Assembly (NCBI GenBank): GCA_947034885.2
Contig: OX344749.2
Coordinates: 6,649,501 to 6,713,500, forward strand
Origin: Thuidium tamariscinum
Taxonomy: Eukaryota > Streptophyta > Bryopsida > Hypnales > Thuidiaceae
Direction of reading: 5' to 3'
Length of the DNA: 64,000 nucleotides
Below the pieces are notes generated by a model. The model saw only the letters and a program-made list of their open reading frames with translations, searched no databases and was not told where the DNA came from. Each line of letters starts with the position of its first letter. The stretch's first letter is position 1. The position numbers were made by a program, and so were the translations under genes. Shown here in pieces: positions 13,139-24,284 of this stretch.

Positions 13139-13435
13139 TAGTACTTTGAGACGCAAATCTGGGGCTTCGGATCATACCGTCGCATGAAAATTTGGAAACG
13201 AATGGGCAAAGCCGCATGGCTGAAATCGTAAATTGTGACAACCCTAGAAGCTGCTATCGTAGTTCAAGACTTGTGCTTTGAGAAAGGAGGAAATCTGAAT
13301 GCTCTATAGTTGTAGAGATGCAATTCTGGAGTTCGAAATCGCAAGGGACTAATTTAGAACGGAACAGCAGCGTAGCGAGGCTGAATCGTGAACTGTGACC
13401 CCCAAACATGACCAATTGCTGTCTTCTACAGTCAC
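13139..13435. repeat. diverged direct duplication, period about 175 bp
   Basis: A segment beginning GAGACGCAAATCTGGGGCTT and one beginning GAGATGCAATTCTGGAGTTC, 175 bp further on, share order and words (GCTGAATCGTGAACTGTGAC against GCTGAAATCGTAAATTGTGA). It lies upstream of the GT61 gene and has no coding evidence. Confidence 0.45.
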
Positions 13436-13439
13436 CTCC

Positions 13440-15387
13440 AAACTCACGTGCTCGCTCCTCGTCAGAATCTACACAGATGGTAGATTATAGCGTGTACAAT
13501 TAGGGCACTATGCTTTGAAACCCTAAATCCTTTCTCCCACCTGCAATTATCCTGGCCCGAAATCCTATGCCAGAGAACGTATTGCGAATTTGTTGCATCG
13601 GTATCTGAGGCAGCCGCATCAATGGCTGCGTCGATGAAACCTCCGCCGGAAATTGACAGCGCGCGATGAAGTAGAGTTTGGGAAGAATGGCAGGCAGGAG
13701 AGGCAGCGGAGGAGGACGATGATCCTGCATATAGCTTTTTCTCTAGGGATGCGCTTCTTTATCCGAAGGCTGTTTTGCAACAATTTGTGGAAATGCACTT
13801 GTAGGATTTTCTGAAGCTGCAAGCTAACATTTACGACGCGCGGGTTCGCATCGACTTCATTTGATCGAAGGTAAAATACTCTTCTCGTCGAAAGAAACTC
13901 GCAACACATCAAAACAATGCAAATCGTATTTGGTTTGCGTTCTTGTTTGGCACTCTCTAGGTGACTGAATCGGGAGTTTGGAATGCTGGAGTTAGCCTGG
14001 AGTTACAGGAGTCCATTGCGTGCTTTTTACTTGGATAAGCATGCAAGGGTCTCAAATCTTGAAGAATGATCCTTGCTCCGTACTTTGGAAGATAACCTTC
14101 AGTTGAATGCTACGGAGAAAAGCCCCTGCAACGCAAGAGCTTTAGAAGGGCGTTCAGTGACCTCCACAGACAGTGTTCCGGGAACAAGGGAACGATGCTT
14201 TAGAACCCTAAACCATTTCTCTCCCCTCCACATCCCCTAACCCGAAATCCTAAAACCCTAACCCTAACCCGAGGATGTTTTCGGCCGTGGATATTACGAA
14301 GGTGTTTCTCCAGTGAGCCTTTGTCAGTTAACCCTGAAACTCCGGACCTATAACCACTGGTTTCAGGCTTCAATGCTCGTCACTCAGGTCGTTGCCATTT
14401 TTTAAGTAGATATGCTTGAAATTTTTTTACTTATTTTGCAGAGATGAAGCTACATGTCTTATGTACTTCACAAAAAAAATTAGATTTTTTGAAGAGGAAA
14501 ATTGATTTTTCTGAGAATTTTTGAAGGAGAAATGAAGAAAAAATCATGTCAAATAGAGAATTATTCCAAAAAATCTGAAAATTTCACCATGTCTGAACAT
14601 TAAAGTGAAAAACATCATGGTATAAACCCAATTTCCGTGTCCTTCTATAATTAGAATATAATGGACATAGAAAATACATTCAAAGTTCAAACTGCAATAA
14701 AGTATTCAATATTATGAATTGGATTAGAAACTAGAGTACATGGCCTTCATTTTGATCATAATTTATCCAAAAGTCCCCCCATTTCTTGGAAATTTATTCA
14801 CTAGGTTTAACTAGTATACAGAAAACTTTGTCATTTCAACTCTACATGTGTCGTAGTAGTAGCAACACAACAATTTATGGTAGACATTTTTTGGAAATGC
14901 TAGTTTCCAACCAAGATTGGAACAAAAATTTCCATTTCCTCTTTGGAATGCATGTTTTTGTACTTTTTCAAGTTTTGAACCAATAAGTTAATGACACATA
15001 AGTGAACAAGAAAGTAGGAAGTACAATGAGTAGAAAAGTACTTATTGAATAATTAGAATTGCATAACTCTAAATGTTAGTCATAGGTCAAGTCCAACTTT
15101 TGTCTTACAAGATTCATAGTAATTTCAATTCAAGAGAAAAAATTACCAATTTTTTTGCAATCCCCATCATTTTTGTCAGTGCACTTCTAAAAGTATTTGC
15201 TTTGCTTTGCACTACTCCATATCATGTCTGAAATTGCTTATTTGATTGGATACGGGTTCCTCCACTTGTCCCCTTTTGTTTGTATCCTTTTAATTGTACC
15301 CTAATTTGTTCTAAAACTTTGGCTACCAATAAAAATGTGTGTGTATCAACCAAAAAGGGGTTGACTAGTCCTTAATGGGTCAAGGGT
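13440..15387. other. intergenic, no gene seen
   Basis: The first kilobase is GC-moderate and contains an interstitial telomere-like tract (about 14250-14272, CCCTAACCCTAACCC). The rest is AT-rich. ORFs at 13500-13912 and 14786-14986 lack motifs or splice support. Confidence 0.5.
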
Positions 15388-15751
15388 GGAAAGGGGAGAT
15401 CTTCTGTGGTACTTTCACTTCCAATGAGTATATTTGACTTATTCAATGTAGATGATGTCACATGGTATCAAAGTGCATGATTTCCATGGCCACCAATCTA
15501 TCCTTCAAGGATTAACCAATGGACAATAGCAATACTTGGATGAATGTGTCTATCCATTGGTTGATCCTCATGTATTATACTATTTGCTTGCAAGAAAAGT
15601 GGAACCTTCACAAGATTAAATACCATTGATACTTGAAGGACACATTGGGGGTGTGAAAATCATGAATTTTGATACCATGTGACATCAGTACTTTGAATAA
15701 ACCAAATCTACTCATTGAAAGTCCAGGTACTGCAGAAGATCTCCCCTTTCC
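15388..15751. repeat. 364-bp foldback with LTR/PBS-like motif (retroelement fossil)
   Basis: Left arm (15388-15485) and right arm (15655-15751) are imperfect inverted copies of about 97 bp. Both start GGAAAGGGGAGATCTTCTG and both contain GATGTCACATGGTATCAAA. An inner inverted pair (AGGATTAACCAATGGACA and its counterpart) extends the stem. The TGGTATCA word resembles the initiator-Met tRNA primer-binding site next to the LTR of Copia-type elements. This suggests two LTR ends joined head-to-head. Only a fragment remains, with no gag or pol; age appears old. Confidence 0.5.
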
Positions 15752-15766
15752 ACTTTGGGCCTAATA

Positions 15767-15969
15767 GTGAGGATGAATGGTTGCACTTCTATCGTATAAG
15801 GAAAGATTCTTTGATAGTGAGGATGAATAGTTGCACTTCTATCCGTACAAGGAAAGATTCTTTGGTAGTGAGGATGAATAGTTGCACTTCTATCTGTACA
15901 AGGAAAGATTCTTTGGTACTGAGGATGAATAGTTGCACTTCTATCCGTACAAGGAAAGATTCATTGTCC
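15767..15969. repeat. 51-bp minisatellite, four units
   Basis: Units start at 15767 (50 bp), 15817, 15868 and 15919 (51 bp each), with core GAGGATGAATAGTTGCACTT and AAGGAAAGATTC. Because 51 is divisible by three and the unit is stop-free in more than one frame, it creates ORFs on both strands (15715-16047 + and 15789-15977 -). These are by-products, not genes. Confidence 0.9.
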
Positions 15970-15999
15970 TTGAACAATAAAACTACCCTTGTTCAACAG

Positions 16000-18800
16000 G
16001 ATGCAACCATGTTTCACATCATCTTACACTTGCATTCTCTGAGGTGAGAGGTATCCAGATCTTGTGTGCAGATTTTGAGAATTCTGAAGGAGCCCAGTCA
16101 GCCCACAGCATGGTCATGAGACAGCCAGGGAATCTTCAGACGGTTTTCCTTGGGTTGCAAGGATTTACTGCTAATTCAAATCTGGTGCTACAATTGACAT
16201 TTTGGACTGTTCAGTCAAGAGCACATTATATTCAGTACAATGGGACTGTAAAGACTAGTGGCCAAGTGTTAAGGCAGGATGATGGGTGAAGCAGTATCTT
16301 CAAGAGCACTTGCAACAAAAACCACTGCAAAGCTTGAAGCAAGATGGATCGAAGTACGTCGTAATAATAAATACAGTAGCTGGGGTTACTTTGCTGTAGG
16401 TGATTTGAGTGCTCAGCAAGTGTAAGGTAGAAGCACCAGTACCTGATCATTTAAGCAGTTTTGAAGCAGATGGTGAGGAATAAGAGCTCGTGGAAATTTT
16501 TCCCATGTAGGAAGATAGGAAATATAGGGGTATAAAATTTTCCAGAATTCCATTCTCAAAGTTGAAATTATTGTGAATTTTGGGAGCCCAAAAGTACATT
16601 GCACTCACTCATTTCCAATTCTTAAAGTCTTCCAATTCCAATCACTCTAAAACTACTTTCCCACTCACTTCTTGCAGACATGTGTCATAATCTTATTAGT
16701 TCCAACCTTGAAAAGAAACAAAAAGAAACAAAAAAAATTCAAAGCTTCATTTCTATGTACCCTGAGATTGAAGGTACTGCATGCACCCTACATGTTGGTT
16801 ATTGGGTGTGGTTGATTACCGGTGCTTGTACTTTATTCTGCCACCAACAATCTGTCAATCTGAAATTGAAACCAGGGTGCAAGCTGCTTCAATAAATCAG
16901 TCCATCAGCTTACTATACATATGACCTTGCATTCCCAAGGGATTGGGCACATGCACATGAGGTACAAAGTGATAACTGTCTGTAAGGCCTCAGGACTCAT
17001 TCAACAGATTTACAAGCCACCAATTATGGTTGCAAGTGCCGATGGAATCTTTCCAAAGAAGTGGGCAATGGCTGCCAGTACAGATATTTTTTAAAGAGGG
17101 GATTGGAGCAGTATGTGATGGGCAATGAATCAATGATCTTGTGTGGGTCAGCAGATTGTTCAGCGATCTCTATAACATTGTGTAGCAGACCCTCTTCTGT
17201 ATGCCCTTTTGTTGTACATTGTGTACAACATTGTTTACACAGTTGCATACATTGATTACATAGTTGCATACATTGTTTACACAATTGTCTACCAATTGCT
17301 CTTTCTTTCACTCTTGAATGACAGTCAGTCATATTGGATTTATATGCACAAAAGATGTTGACTCAATGATGACTCTAAGCTTGTCTGGGTTTCCATGATT
17401 GTGACAATCCCAGGCACCACAATGGATTGATTACTTGATTCTCACCCTACATAAGCTTATTGAAATTCAGGGATTCATTGCTCTCCACTTTCAACATCTG
17501 GGAGTTGCTGCCACTCATACAACTTGTCACTAATTGAAGGCTCGTTGCTGAGAGCATCTTTTGTACTAAAGAATGCACTGTGCGAGGTGCATTCCAGGCT
17601 TCTTTTTTTTTTTGTGTGTGTGGTGGTGGGGGAAATTTTGCTAGAATCTCTCAGAATTTGATGAACCAGCAGTGGTCCCTCCAAAAATTGGGCAGTGCAG
17701 CAAAGCCTTGGTGCATTCTGCACAGGAGCAAGCCCGACAGGCTGAACTCTTGTGCTGAATATGCCCCACAAGACATGTTTTCTAGGATCAAGAGTAGTTC
17801 TTGCAACATTCCTGTGGTAGAATTGACCCCCATTGCTCAATCTACATTCTAACTTCCCCTGAAAAATGCCTAAATCAATAAATCAATAGGGACTACTCTT
17901 AATGCACTACTAAGATAGCCTTGTTTCTTCTGATCTTCATATTGAGATCATTCATGTATGCCACCTAACACTGTAGATGTAAGTTAATTACAACTACATG
18001 TACAAATTTGTAATTCATGCTACCTTATGTGAAAGGTCAAATTTGGCATAAATTTTCATTTTTGAAAAAAAAGAAGTGCTACATGTCATAAGGTAGGAAT
18101 ACCCATAACCGTCAAAATAAGCAATTCAGTAGAGTTAAAGGTATCTTTTTCTAGAAAAAATATTTTTACAATATTAGCAACTGAAAATCATGAATTTTCA
18201 AAAAAAAAAAAAGAATTTTTGGACAAGGCATCTAATTTCTATGAATTTTCAAAGTAGAACTCACTAGGGCACCCTATACCACACTCTAGTAAATCTACCT
18301 TGATTCTCACAACAAAATCTAAAAAATTCCAAAGTTTACTAATCAAAATTAAGAATGGGTGATAGTTTCGAGGTACTCTTGAAGACAATTTAAGGGCACT
18401 TTACTTGTCAATTATGGATGCAGTAACAATTATGGATGTTGCTACCTTATTGTCAATGGTGTGAGGAGACTTGGACCCCTAAGAATCTCACTTAGAAATT
18501 TAATTTGGCACTAAGTGTTGAATTCTTAAGTCATACTTTGGTGTACAATAACCCAAGAGTAATTAGTGAAATGACATTTATAATTTATACATGTATACAT
18601 TTATAAAGATATAAGCAAAAATTTACAAAAATTTAAGAAAAGATTCAAGCACTTATAATAGGATTAATATTTAATGTATTTAGAGGGGGTATGGTATCTA
18701 ACAAAACTCCAAAAGAATGGAATACGATAACAGACTTATGACAAAAGAAAACAAGAAAAAAGATAATAAGATGGAAATGCCTATTACTATCCATCCACTT
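16000..18800. other. gene-poor region with short ORFs and small repeats
   Basis: Mixed composition. ORFs at 16044-16289, 16680-16895, 17024-17332 and 17475-17852 show no recognisable domain or coherent exon chain. Contains the 21-bp repeat at 17231-17293. Confidence 0.5.
17231..17293. repeat. 21-bp tandem repeat, three units
   Basis: Three consecutive 21-bp units (TTGTTTACACAGTTGCATAC type). It gives a Cys/Gln-rich repeat in the minus-strand ORF at 17024-17332, which therefore should not be taken as a real Cys-rich peptide. Confidence 0.75.
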
Positions 18801-18824
18801 AAGAGAATTGAATATATTAGACAA

Positions 18825-18825
<1 letters not shown>

Positions 18826-18873
<48 letters not shown>
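18826..18873. repeat. (TA)n microsatellite
   Basis: About 24 uninterrupted TA dinucleotides. The TyrIle-type repeat in the ORF 18717-18941 comes from this tract. Confidence 0.95.
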
Positions 18874-18877
<4 letters not shown>

Positions 18878-19110
18878 CTTGTATTTTTCAAAGAAAAAAA
18901 TGTTAGGAGAAAATACAACAATTGGAGTCACATTTTTGTGATAAAAATTGAAATTTTCATTAATTTTGAAGGCCAATTGTTGGATAATTTTAAACTATTT
19001 AAAGCTTGAATAATGAGTGCTAAAAAATGATCTACAATCAATTGCTTCTAACCTACTTACCTATTACAATCATCCATTGATTAGAAAACCCCCAAAATTA
19101 TGTGCAAAAT

Positions 19111-20117
19111 CACTACAAGAAAAAATAATGTCCAAACCAATATGAAAATCATGTCAAAATATATTCCTCGAGACAATTGATTAGAATCTCTTGATTTGAA
19201 TAATAATGAACTCAACTATGTTGATTTTCTTTATTGATTTGGTTAAATTATTACTATTCTAAAACTTGCCATGTAGGCAAGGTTGCCACATCATTAAACT
19301 TGCCACATAGGTAGGACTAAAAATAATAATTTTAGAATATAATTATGAATTAATTTTGGAAAATTTAGCACTATATTCAAAGTAGTTTAATATATTGAGG
19401 ATTTGAACATTGAATACCACTTACCTTGGTGATCAAATAATTGAAAAGGCAAGCTCTTTATAAAAGTGGAGTAGTAGGAAGTAGAACAAACCACATGGGA
19501 TTTGTAAATTAAGATGAGTAGGAGCTCAATTGCTTATGGTTAAGTCAAAACTAAGAATTGTGCTTAAAGTAGAATTTTAGACCTTATTTTAACATAGTAG
19601 AAGACAATACAATAATTTATTTTTCTTAACTTTGAACCAAAAAAAAGTTGTGAAATCAAGCCAACTTTCATCTCCAAAAATCTATTTGAGATTTCAAGCC
19701 TCTAATCAAAAGTTATAGACAAATTCTACATAAGAAGTTTGAAATTGCCAAAGAAAATGCCCCTTCCAATTCTTCTTTGAAGTCTGAAATTTGTCCATAA
19801 CATTTGATTGGAGGCTTAAAATCTCAAATATAATTTTGAAGATGAAAATTGACTTGATTTCATAATTTTTTTTAGTTCAAAGTTTCTTTTAAAAAGTTAT
19901 TCTACTATGTCAAAACAAGGTCTAAAATTCTACTTGAAGGATGTTTTGAGGATTGCTAAATCAACTAAGAAAATTTTATATTTGTTCAAATCAAAATAGT
20001 CATATTGATTGTTATTTAGAAGATTGCCAAATGAACACAATCCAAGAAAAAATTCTCATAATCAATATAAATGTCTTTATCTTTTGTTGATCAATATGGC
20101 CCCATTTTCTTGTAGTG
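19111..20117. mobile_element. CACTA-ended non-autonomous foldback element
   Basis: Ends CACTACAAGAAAAAA and TTTTCTTGTAGTG, the classic plant CACTA (En/Spm) terminal motif, flanked by an exact 3-bp duplication AAT (19108-19110 and 20118-20120). Length 1007 bp, no transposase ORF. The interior is itself a large hairpin: about 19560-19740 pairs with about 19790-19950 (for example AGTAGAATTTTAGACCTTAT against its complement near 19930). It could give a long double-stranded RNA if transcribed. Confidence 0.85.
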
Positions 20118-20205
20118 AATCAACCACTAGGGGACAATGCACAAATTGGGTGATTAATTGCTAGTAAAGGACTCATTTCCAACTAGAGTCTACAAATTGA
20201 GTGTT

Positions 20206-21656
20206 GGGTTGTTGCAAAAAACTCTTAGTGTTTTTGTCTCAAAATGGTCCAAGTGTTGTAGTATTATGATTTTTGAAATAATTTTTTCTTAAATGAAATA
20301 AAATATAGATAATTTATAAAGCACTCTAAATTGTACGTGAATACAAATTCTGATGTAGAAATATTTATCTCTAAAAGTTATGCTCATTCAAAGAATGATG
20401 AAAAATACAAGAAAATAGATACTTTGGAATTTCGTTTTTAGAAAATTGTATAAAAATTCAAAAAATAATCTAAAATTTTTCTTCCTAATTTGAAGGTTCT
20501 TTTTTTTGCCCATTTCCATCTTCAAAAAATTGTATTCTCTACACATGTACAAAGGTATTATACTTTAACCACATGTGGAAGGTGAATCCTTTATTGTTTT
20601 TAGAAAATTTCTTGACAAGCTTCTGTAACAAACTATAGAAAGAGTGTACATTCTAATTTTTACCTTCAAATTTGCATTTTTGGATTAAAAATAGGATGAA
20701 TGTACAATATACATTTACTATTTGTCGTGTTTAGTAACAAGACCTATGAATTTTTCTAGAATACTTTAAAATTAGGAAACTAATTTTTTTTAGATTGTTA
20801 AATATGAACAATGTATGCACCTTTAAAATTTAGTTAGTCAACCACTCAAGGAAATTCAAAAGAATTCTCTAAGTAGGAGAATTGGAAAAGTGCAAAAATC
20901 AAGACCAAATTAATATTTTAATATTTTAATAAATAAAAAATAGAAAAAAGATATAATAAGCACACAAAATTGATTATTTGTAGAAACTGTATGGAAATGA
21001 ACTTTTACCACCAAAATCACCAAAATCAATTTCACATATTTTGAAATGTAAGTAGAAAAAGGTTCACTATATAGACATCTGGTACATGTAAAATTAACTC
21101 TATTTATAGATCCTTTATAGGTTATCTACAAGTTTATTTAAAGACCACCTTCTCCAAATTTGAGCTTTAAATTCATTTATTTGGGTACTCAATAATACTA
21201 AAAAAATCCTAAATTGGCAATTGTGATATAAAATTGGGGGTCATTTTTAAATGAAGAAACATTTTTTTAAATTTCAAAAATTTATATAAAGTGTATAATA
21301 TTCATGAAATACCTTCTTACAAATTTCAAGTCATTTAGAGCCAAAATGCAAAAGTTATGGCCAAGAAATAGATCAATATGCAAAGTGTGATGCAAAATTG
21401 TACAAGTGTTTCTTGTAATCAATAGTACTAAAATCCCTCAAAATTGCCAGAGTAGACATCCAATTGGGGGCTATTAAAAATAGTAAAATAATTTTTTTAA
21501 ATTGAAAAAATTACTCACTATCTACAACTACTACATGTACCTTCATTTCAAATTTTATTGAAAATGGACATACTATGCAAAAGTTCATAGCAAAAAATCA
21601 CATGTATAAGGTATAGTTAGGGGATTAAAAAAAGACAAGGTTTCTTGCAACAACCT
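20206..21656. mobile_element. 4-bp-TSD MITE family, subfamily A copy interrupted by a nested copy
   Basis: Left end GGGTTGTTGCAAAAAACTCT, then TTTTTGTCTCAAAATGG as in the copies at 48701 and 57021 (reverse). Right end (complement) AGGTTGTTGCAAGAAACCTT. A 727-bp relative is inserted at 20695-21421. Removing it restores a contiguous element of about 720 bp whose order matches 48701-49414. No exact flanking duplication is seen for the outer copy. Confidence 0.75.
20695..21421. mobile_element. nested 4-bp-TSD MITE, subfamily B, TSD ATAG
   Basis: Begins GATGAATGTACAATATACAT, a decayed version of the 52976 copy's left end, and ends AGTGTTTCTTGTAATCA. It is flanked by ATAG at 20691-20694 and 21422-21425. 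The host sequence on either side is continuous with the related copy at 48701, so the insertion site is confirmed by an empty-site comparison inside this window. Its interior matches 1836-2569. Confidence 0.8.
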
Positions 21657-21659
21657 TCT

Positions 21660-23560
21660 TCAAATAGTCCTGACCCTATTACAATGCCTTTTTTGGTCTC
21701 ACGTGACAAAAGAGTTTTATTATTTTAGTTGCAAGGCTAGAGATAGTAGTTGGAGCTTAATGTCACTAAAAGTTTGCTTGCTTCTACACCACATTGTTGC
21801 CCTTCTTGTTTATCCCTTCTCCTATTGTGTGAGGATTTAAGGTCCAAGATCATCTTGCAAGCGCCCTATTAAAAAGGCACCATGGCCATGAAGTCACTTA
21901 TTTCCTTGTGCTTTTAGTCTTGGATTACTGACTTATAGTTATGTGAAATGTGGCTTAACCATTGAGGTTCATTGTGACCCAAATCCAAACTCTTCATCAC
22001 ATCTAAGTAGGAATAGAGCATGAAAGCCATCCAAAGATGGAACAAGTCCCTCCAACTCAATTTGTCTCATGACTTTTGTCATAGCTATGTGAGTGTTTAT
22101 TGTCCCTAATAGCAACATTATGCATTGCCATTGCCACTTCAATGACTTGAGTTGGAGGCAATTTTGTCATTGAGAGCCCCAATGCCTTACTCTTCTTTGA
22201 CCTCTTAATAATGTCGTTCAATCCCTAATTGCATCTACATAGTCAAGCACTTGTTTTAATGCAATGTGATTGAAAATATAAGTTGATATGGAAAAAAAAC
22301 TTGTATGATGGCAAGATATTGTTTTGCTATTTTGCATGGGTTAGCCCTTCTTTCTTCTCATCCCCATCTTTATTGACTACATCCTTCTTGTTAGAACTCA
22401 CCCTCGTATTCTTATGCCACCAAAGTTGCATCATTTTAGTGGTATATACAATTGTACTATCTTTCTTATTTTGCCTTTAAACAAGAGCGAACCTTGATGT
22501 TCCTTCTAATGTTTCAAACTATTTGTCCAAAGCTGTGATAATGTTCCTTAGCTTTACTCTAAGCCCCTTGCCATTACCCTTATACCACCAATTCCTCCCC
22601 TCACTGTTGCATCAAACAATGCACCTTTCTTGGTTAGAGAAAGGAGTACTAAGGGCTTCTAGTTCAATCCTAAATAAAGATTTTAAATGAATATGTAAAT
22701 AGATTTAGCCTCAATATGATGGTGGTAATAGTATGGTAGTAAGGGCCAAATCATGATGTATTGGAAGACCTTCTCTAATACATCTTGCCTACTTAGAGGA
22801 CTTGGACAATTTTTCAACTCTTCACATTTGCATTCTTTGATTCTTTGTGCAACTCTACAAGAATCCCTAGTAGAGAATACATCTAACTTTCTTGCCACAT
22901 TTTCTAAGGCTAAAGAGGCGACCTCGTTTTCTTGAGTGTAGATGTTTTTTCTATATGTATATTAATAGATCTAGTTACACTTTGCCTTTCTCCTACCTTT
23001 GTACCTCTAACAATTGTGCTAGTAAGGCCCTCTCAACAAGTCTACACCAAATGATGCCTTCCCTATATCTCTTTCTTTTTGCAACATTGCCCATCTTATA
23101 TGAAAATGTGAACAATTGCACATAAGATTGTGTCTTAGTACTACATACTATACATATGGGCAAAACCCCCATTCCCGCACCTATCCTTTGCAGTGGACTG
23201 TAGATTCACCCAAATGTATCAGTAGAATTTCCTTAATGTGTTTGCCACATGTGTGATTATAATTTGCTGACACAATTGAAGGATACATAGGAAAATTTGG
23301 TTGGCTGAGTGTTGATTTTTGTAGGTTCAGTTTAGGGGCACCTATAGGATGGTTTCATAGATCTAGGGAGCCAATACTTTGAAAATTTGTAGAAATTACA
23401 TACTATATCCGAAAAATCTTTTTTTTTAATATTCATGATTTTCACTTGTTAATACTAGAAAAATATCATTTTTAGAAAATGTTGCCTCTGACTATGCTGA
23501 ATTCTTTATTTGGATGTTTTTAGGTATTTCCACTATATACTTAAGGAAATCTCAAAGACC
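21660..23560. other. decayed protein-like stretch, unrecognised
   Basis: No intact gene. Around 22060-22200 the minus strand reads about 48 codons without a stop (SKKSKALGLSMTKLPP, then QVIEVAMAMHNVAI). Several minus and plus ORFs of 60-77 codons follow up to 23125. Base composition is less AT-extreme than the flanks. It may be an old transposon coding relic, but I recognise no family. Confidence 0.25.
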
Positions 23561-23564
23561 ATAA

Positions 23565-24280
23565 GGGTGAGTTCAAGAAAGACTAGTCCTATTTCATATC
23601 ACAATCAAAGTAACAATGTTGTTTTTGGCAATAACTTTTGATGCATGAATCCTATAATTTTGAAATTTTTACTGGAGATACCTAACTTGATGTTAATCAG
23701 ATCCCTTATTTTTTGAAATTTAAAAAAATTAATTTTATAATTAATTTTTAATTTATCTAATTTGTCACAATTAGGAGTTTTAGGGTTTTTACTACGTTAG
23801 GAGTACCCAAATTTAATGATTTAGAGCTCAAAATTTCATGGTCTATTTGCATAGTAGGGAATCATGTATCTACCAAAGGAAATTTGAAAATATATTATTT
23901 TATGTCCTCCACATGAGTATAAACAACACTTCCATTGCACACAATTTTTTTAACATTGAATATGGTTTTTAGATTATTTTTTTGGTGAAATCTAATCATC
24001 ATCAACTATTCCCTAATGGCTAATTTCTTTTCCTATTTTTTACAAATAAAAATGTAAAAGTGCCTATTTTCATGAGATTTTGCACTTTTCTAATTCACCT
24101 ACTTAGAAAATTTTCCTACACTTTTCCTTCATAGGATATCTTCTTCTTCAAGAAATATACATTAAGCATATTTTTCATATTTTTTAAAAATTGTTTTTCT
24201 ATTTTTAAAGTACTCCCGAAAAATCAGGAGTATTATGGCCAAAGTGTACAAAAACCTTTTGGTCTTTCTTGAACTTACCC
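23565..24280. mobile_element. 4-bp-TSD MITE, TSD ATAA
   Basis: Ends GGGTGAGTTCAAGAAAGAC and (complement) GGGTAAGTTCAAGAAAGACC, 716 bp, flanked by ATAA at 23561-23564 and 24281-24284. The interior words (ATTTGTCACA, TTAGGGTTTT, CTACTTAGAAAATTTT) are shared with the copy at 52976-53720. Confidence 0.9.
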
Positions 24281-24284
24281 ATAA

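Noticed and set aside
14250-14272. Telomere-like CCCTAACCCTAA tract as a true telomere
   Set aside because: Only a few units inside ordinary DNA; at most an interstitial telomere-like or telobox sequence.
15789-16047. Repeat-protein ORFs on both strands
   Set aside because: Produced by a 51-bp tandem repeat whose unit length is a multiple of three.
17024-17332. Cys-rich repeat peptide (CKQCMQLC type)
   Set aside because: Comes from a 21-bp tandem repeat; no start context, signal peptide or splice support.
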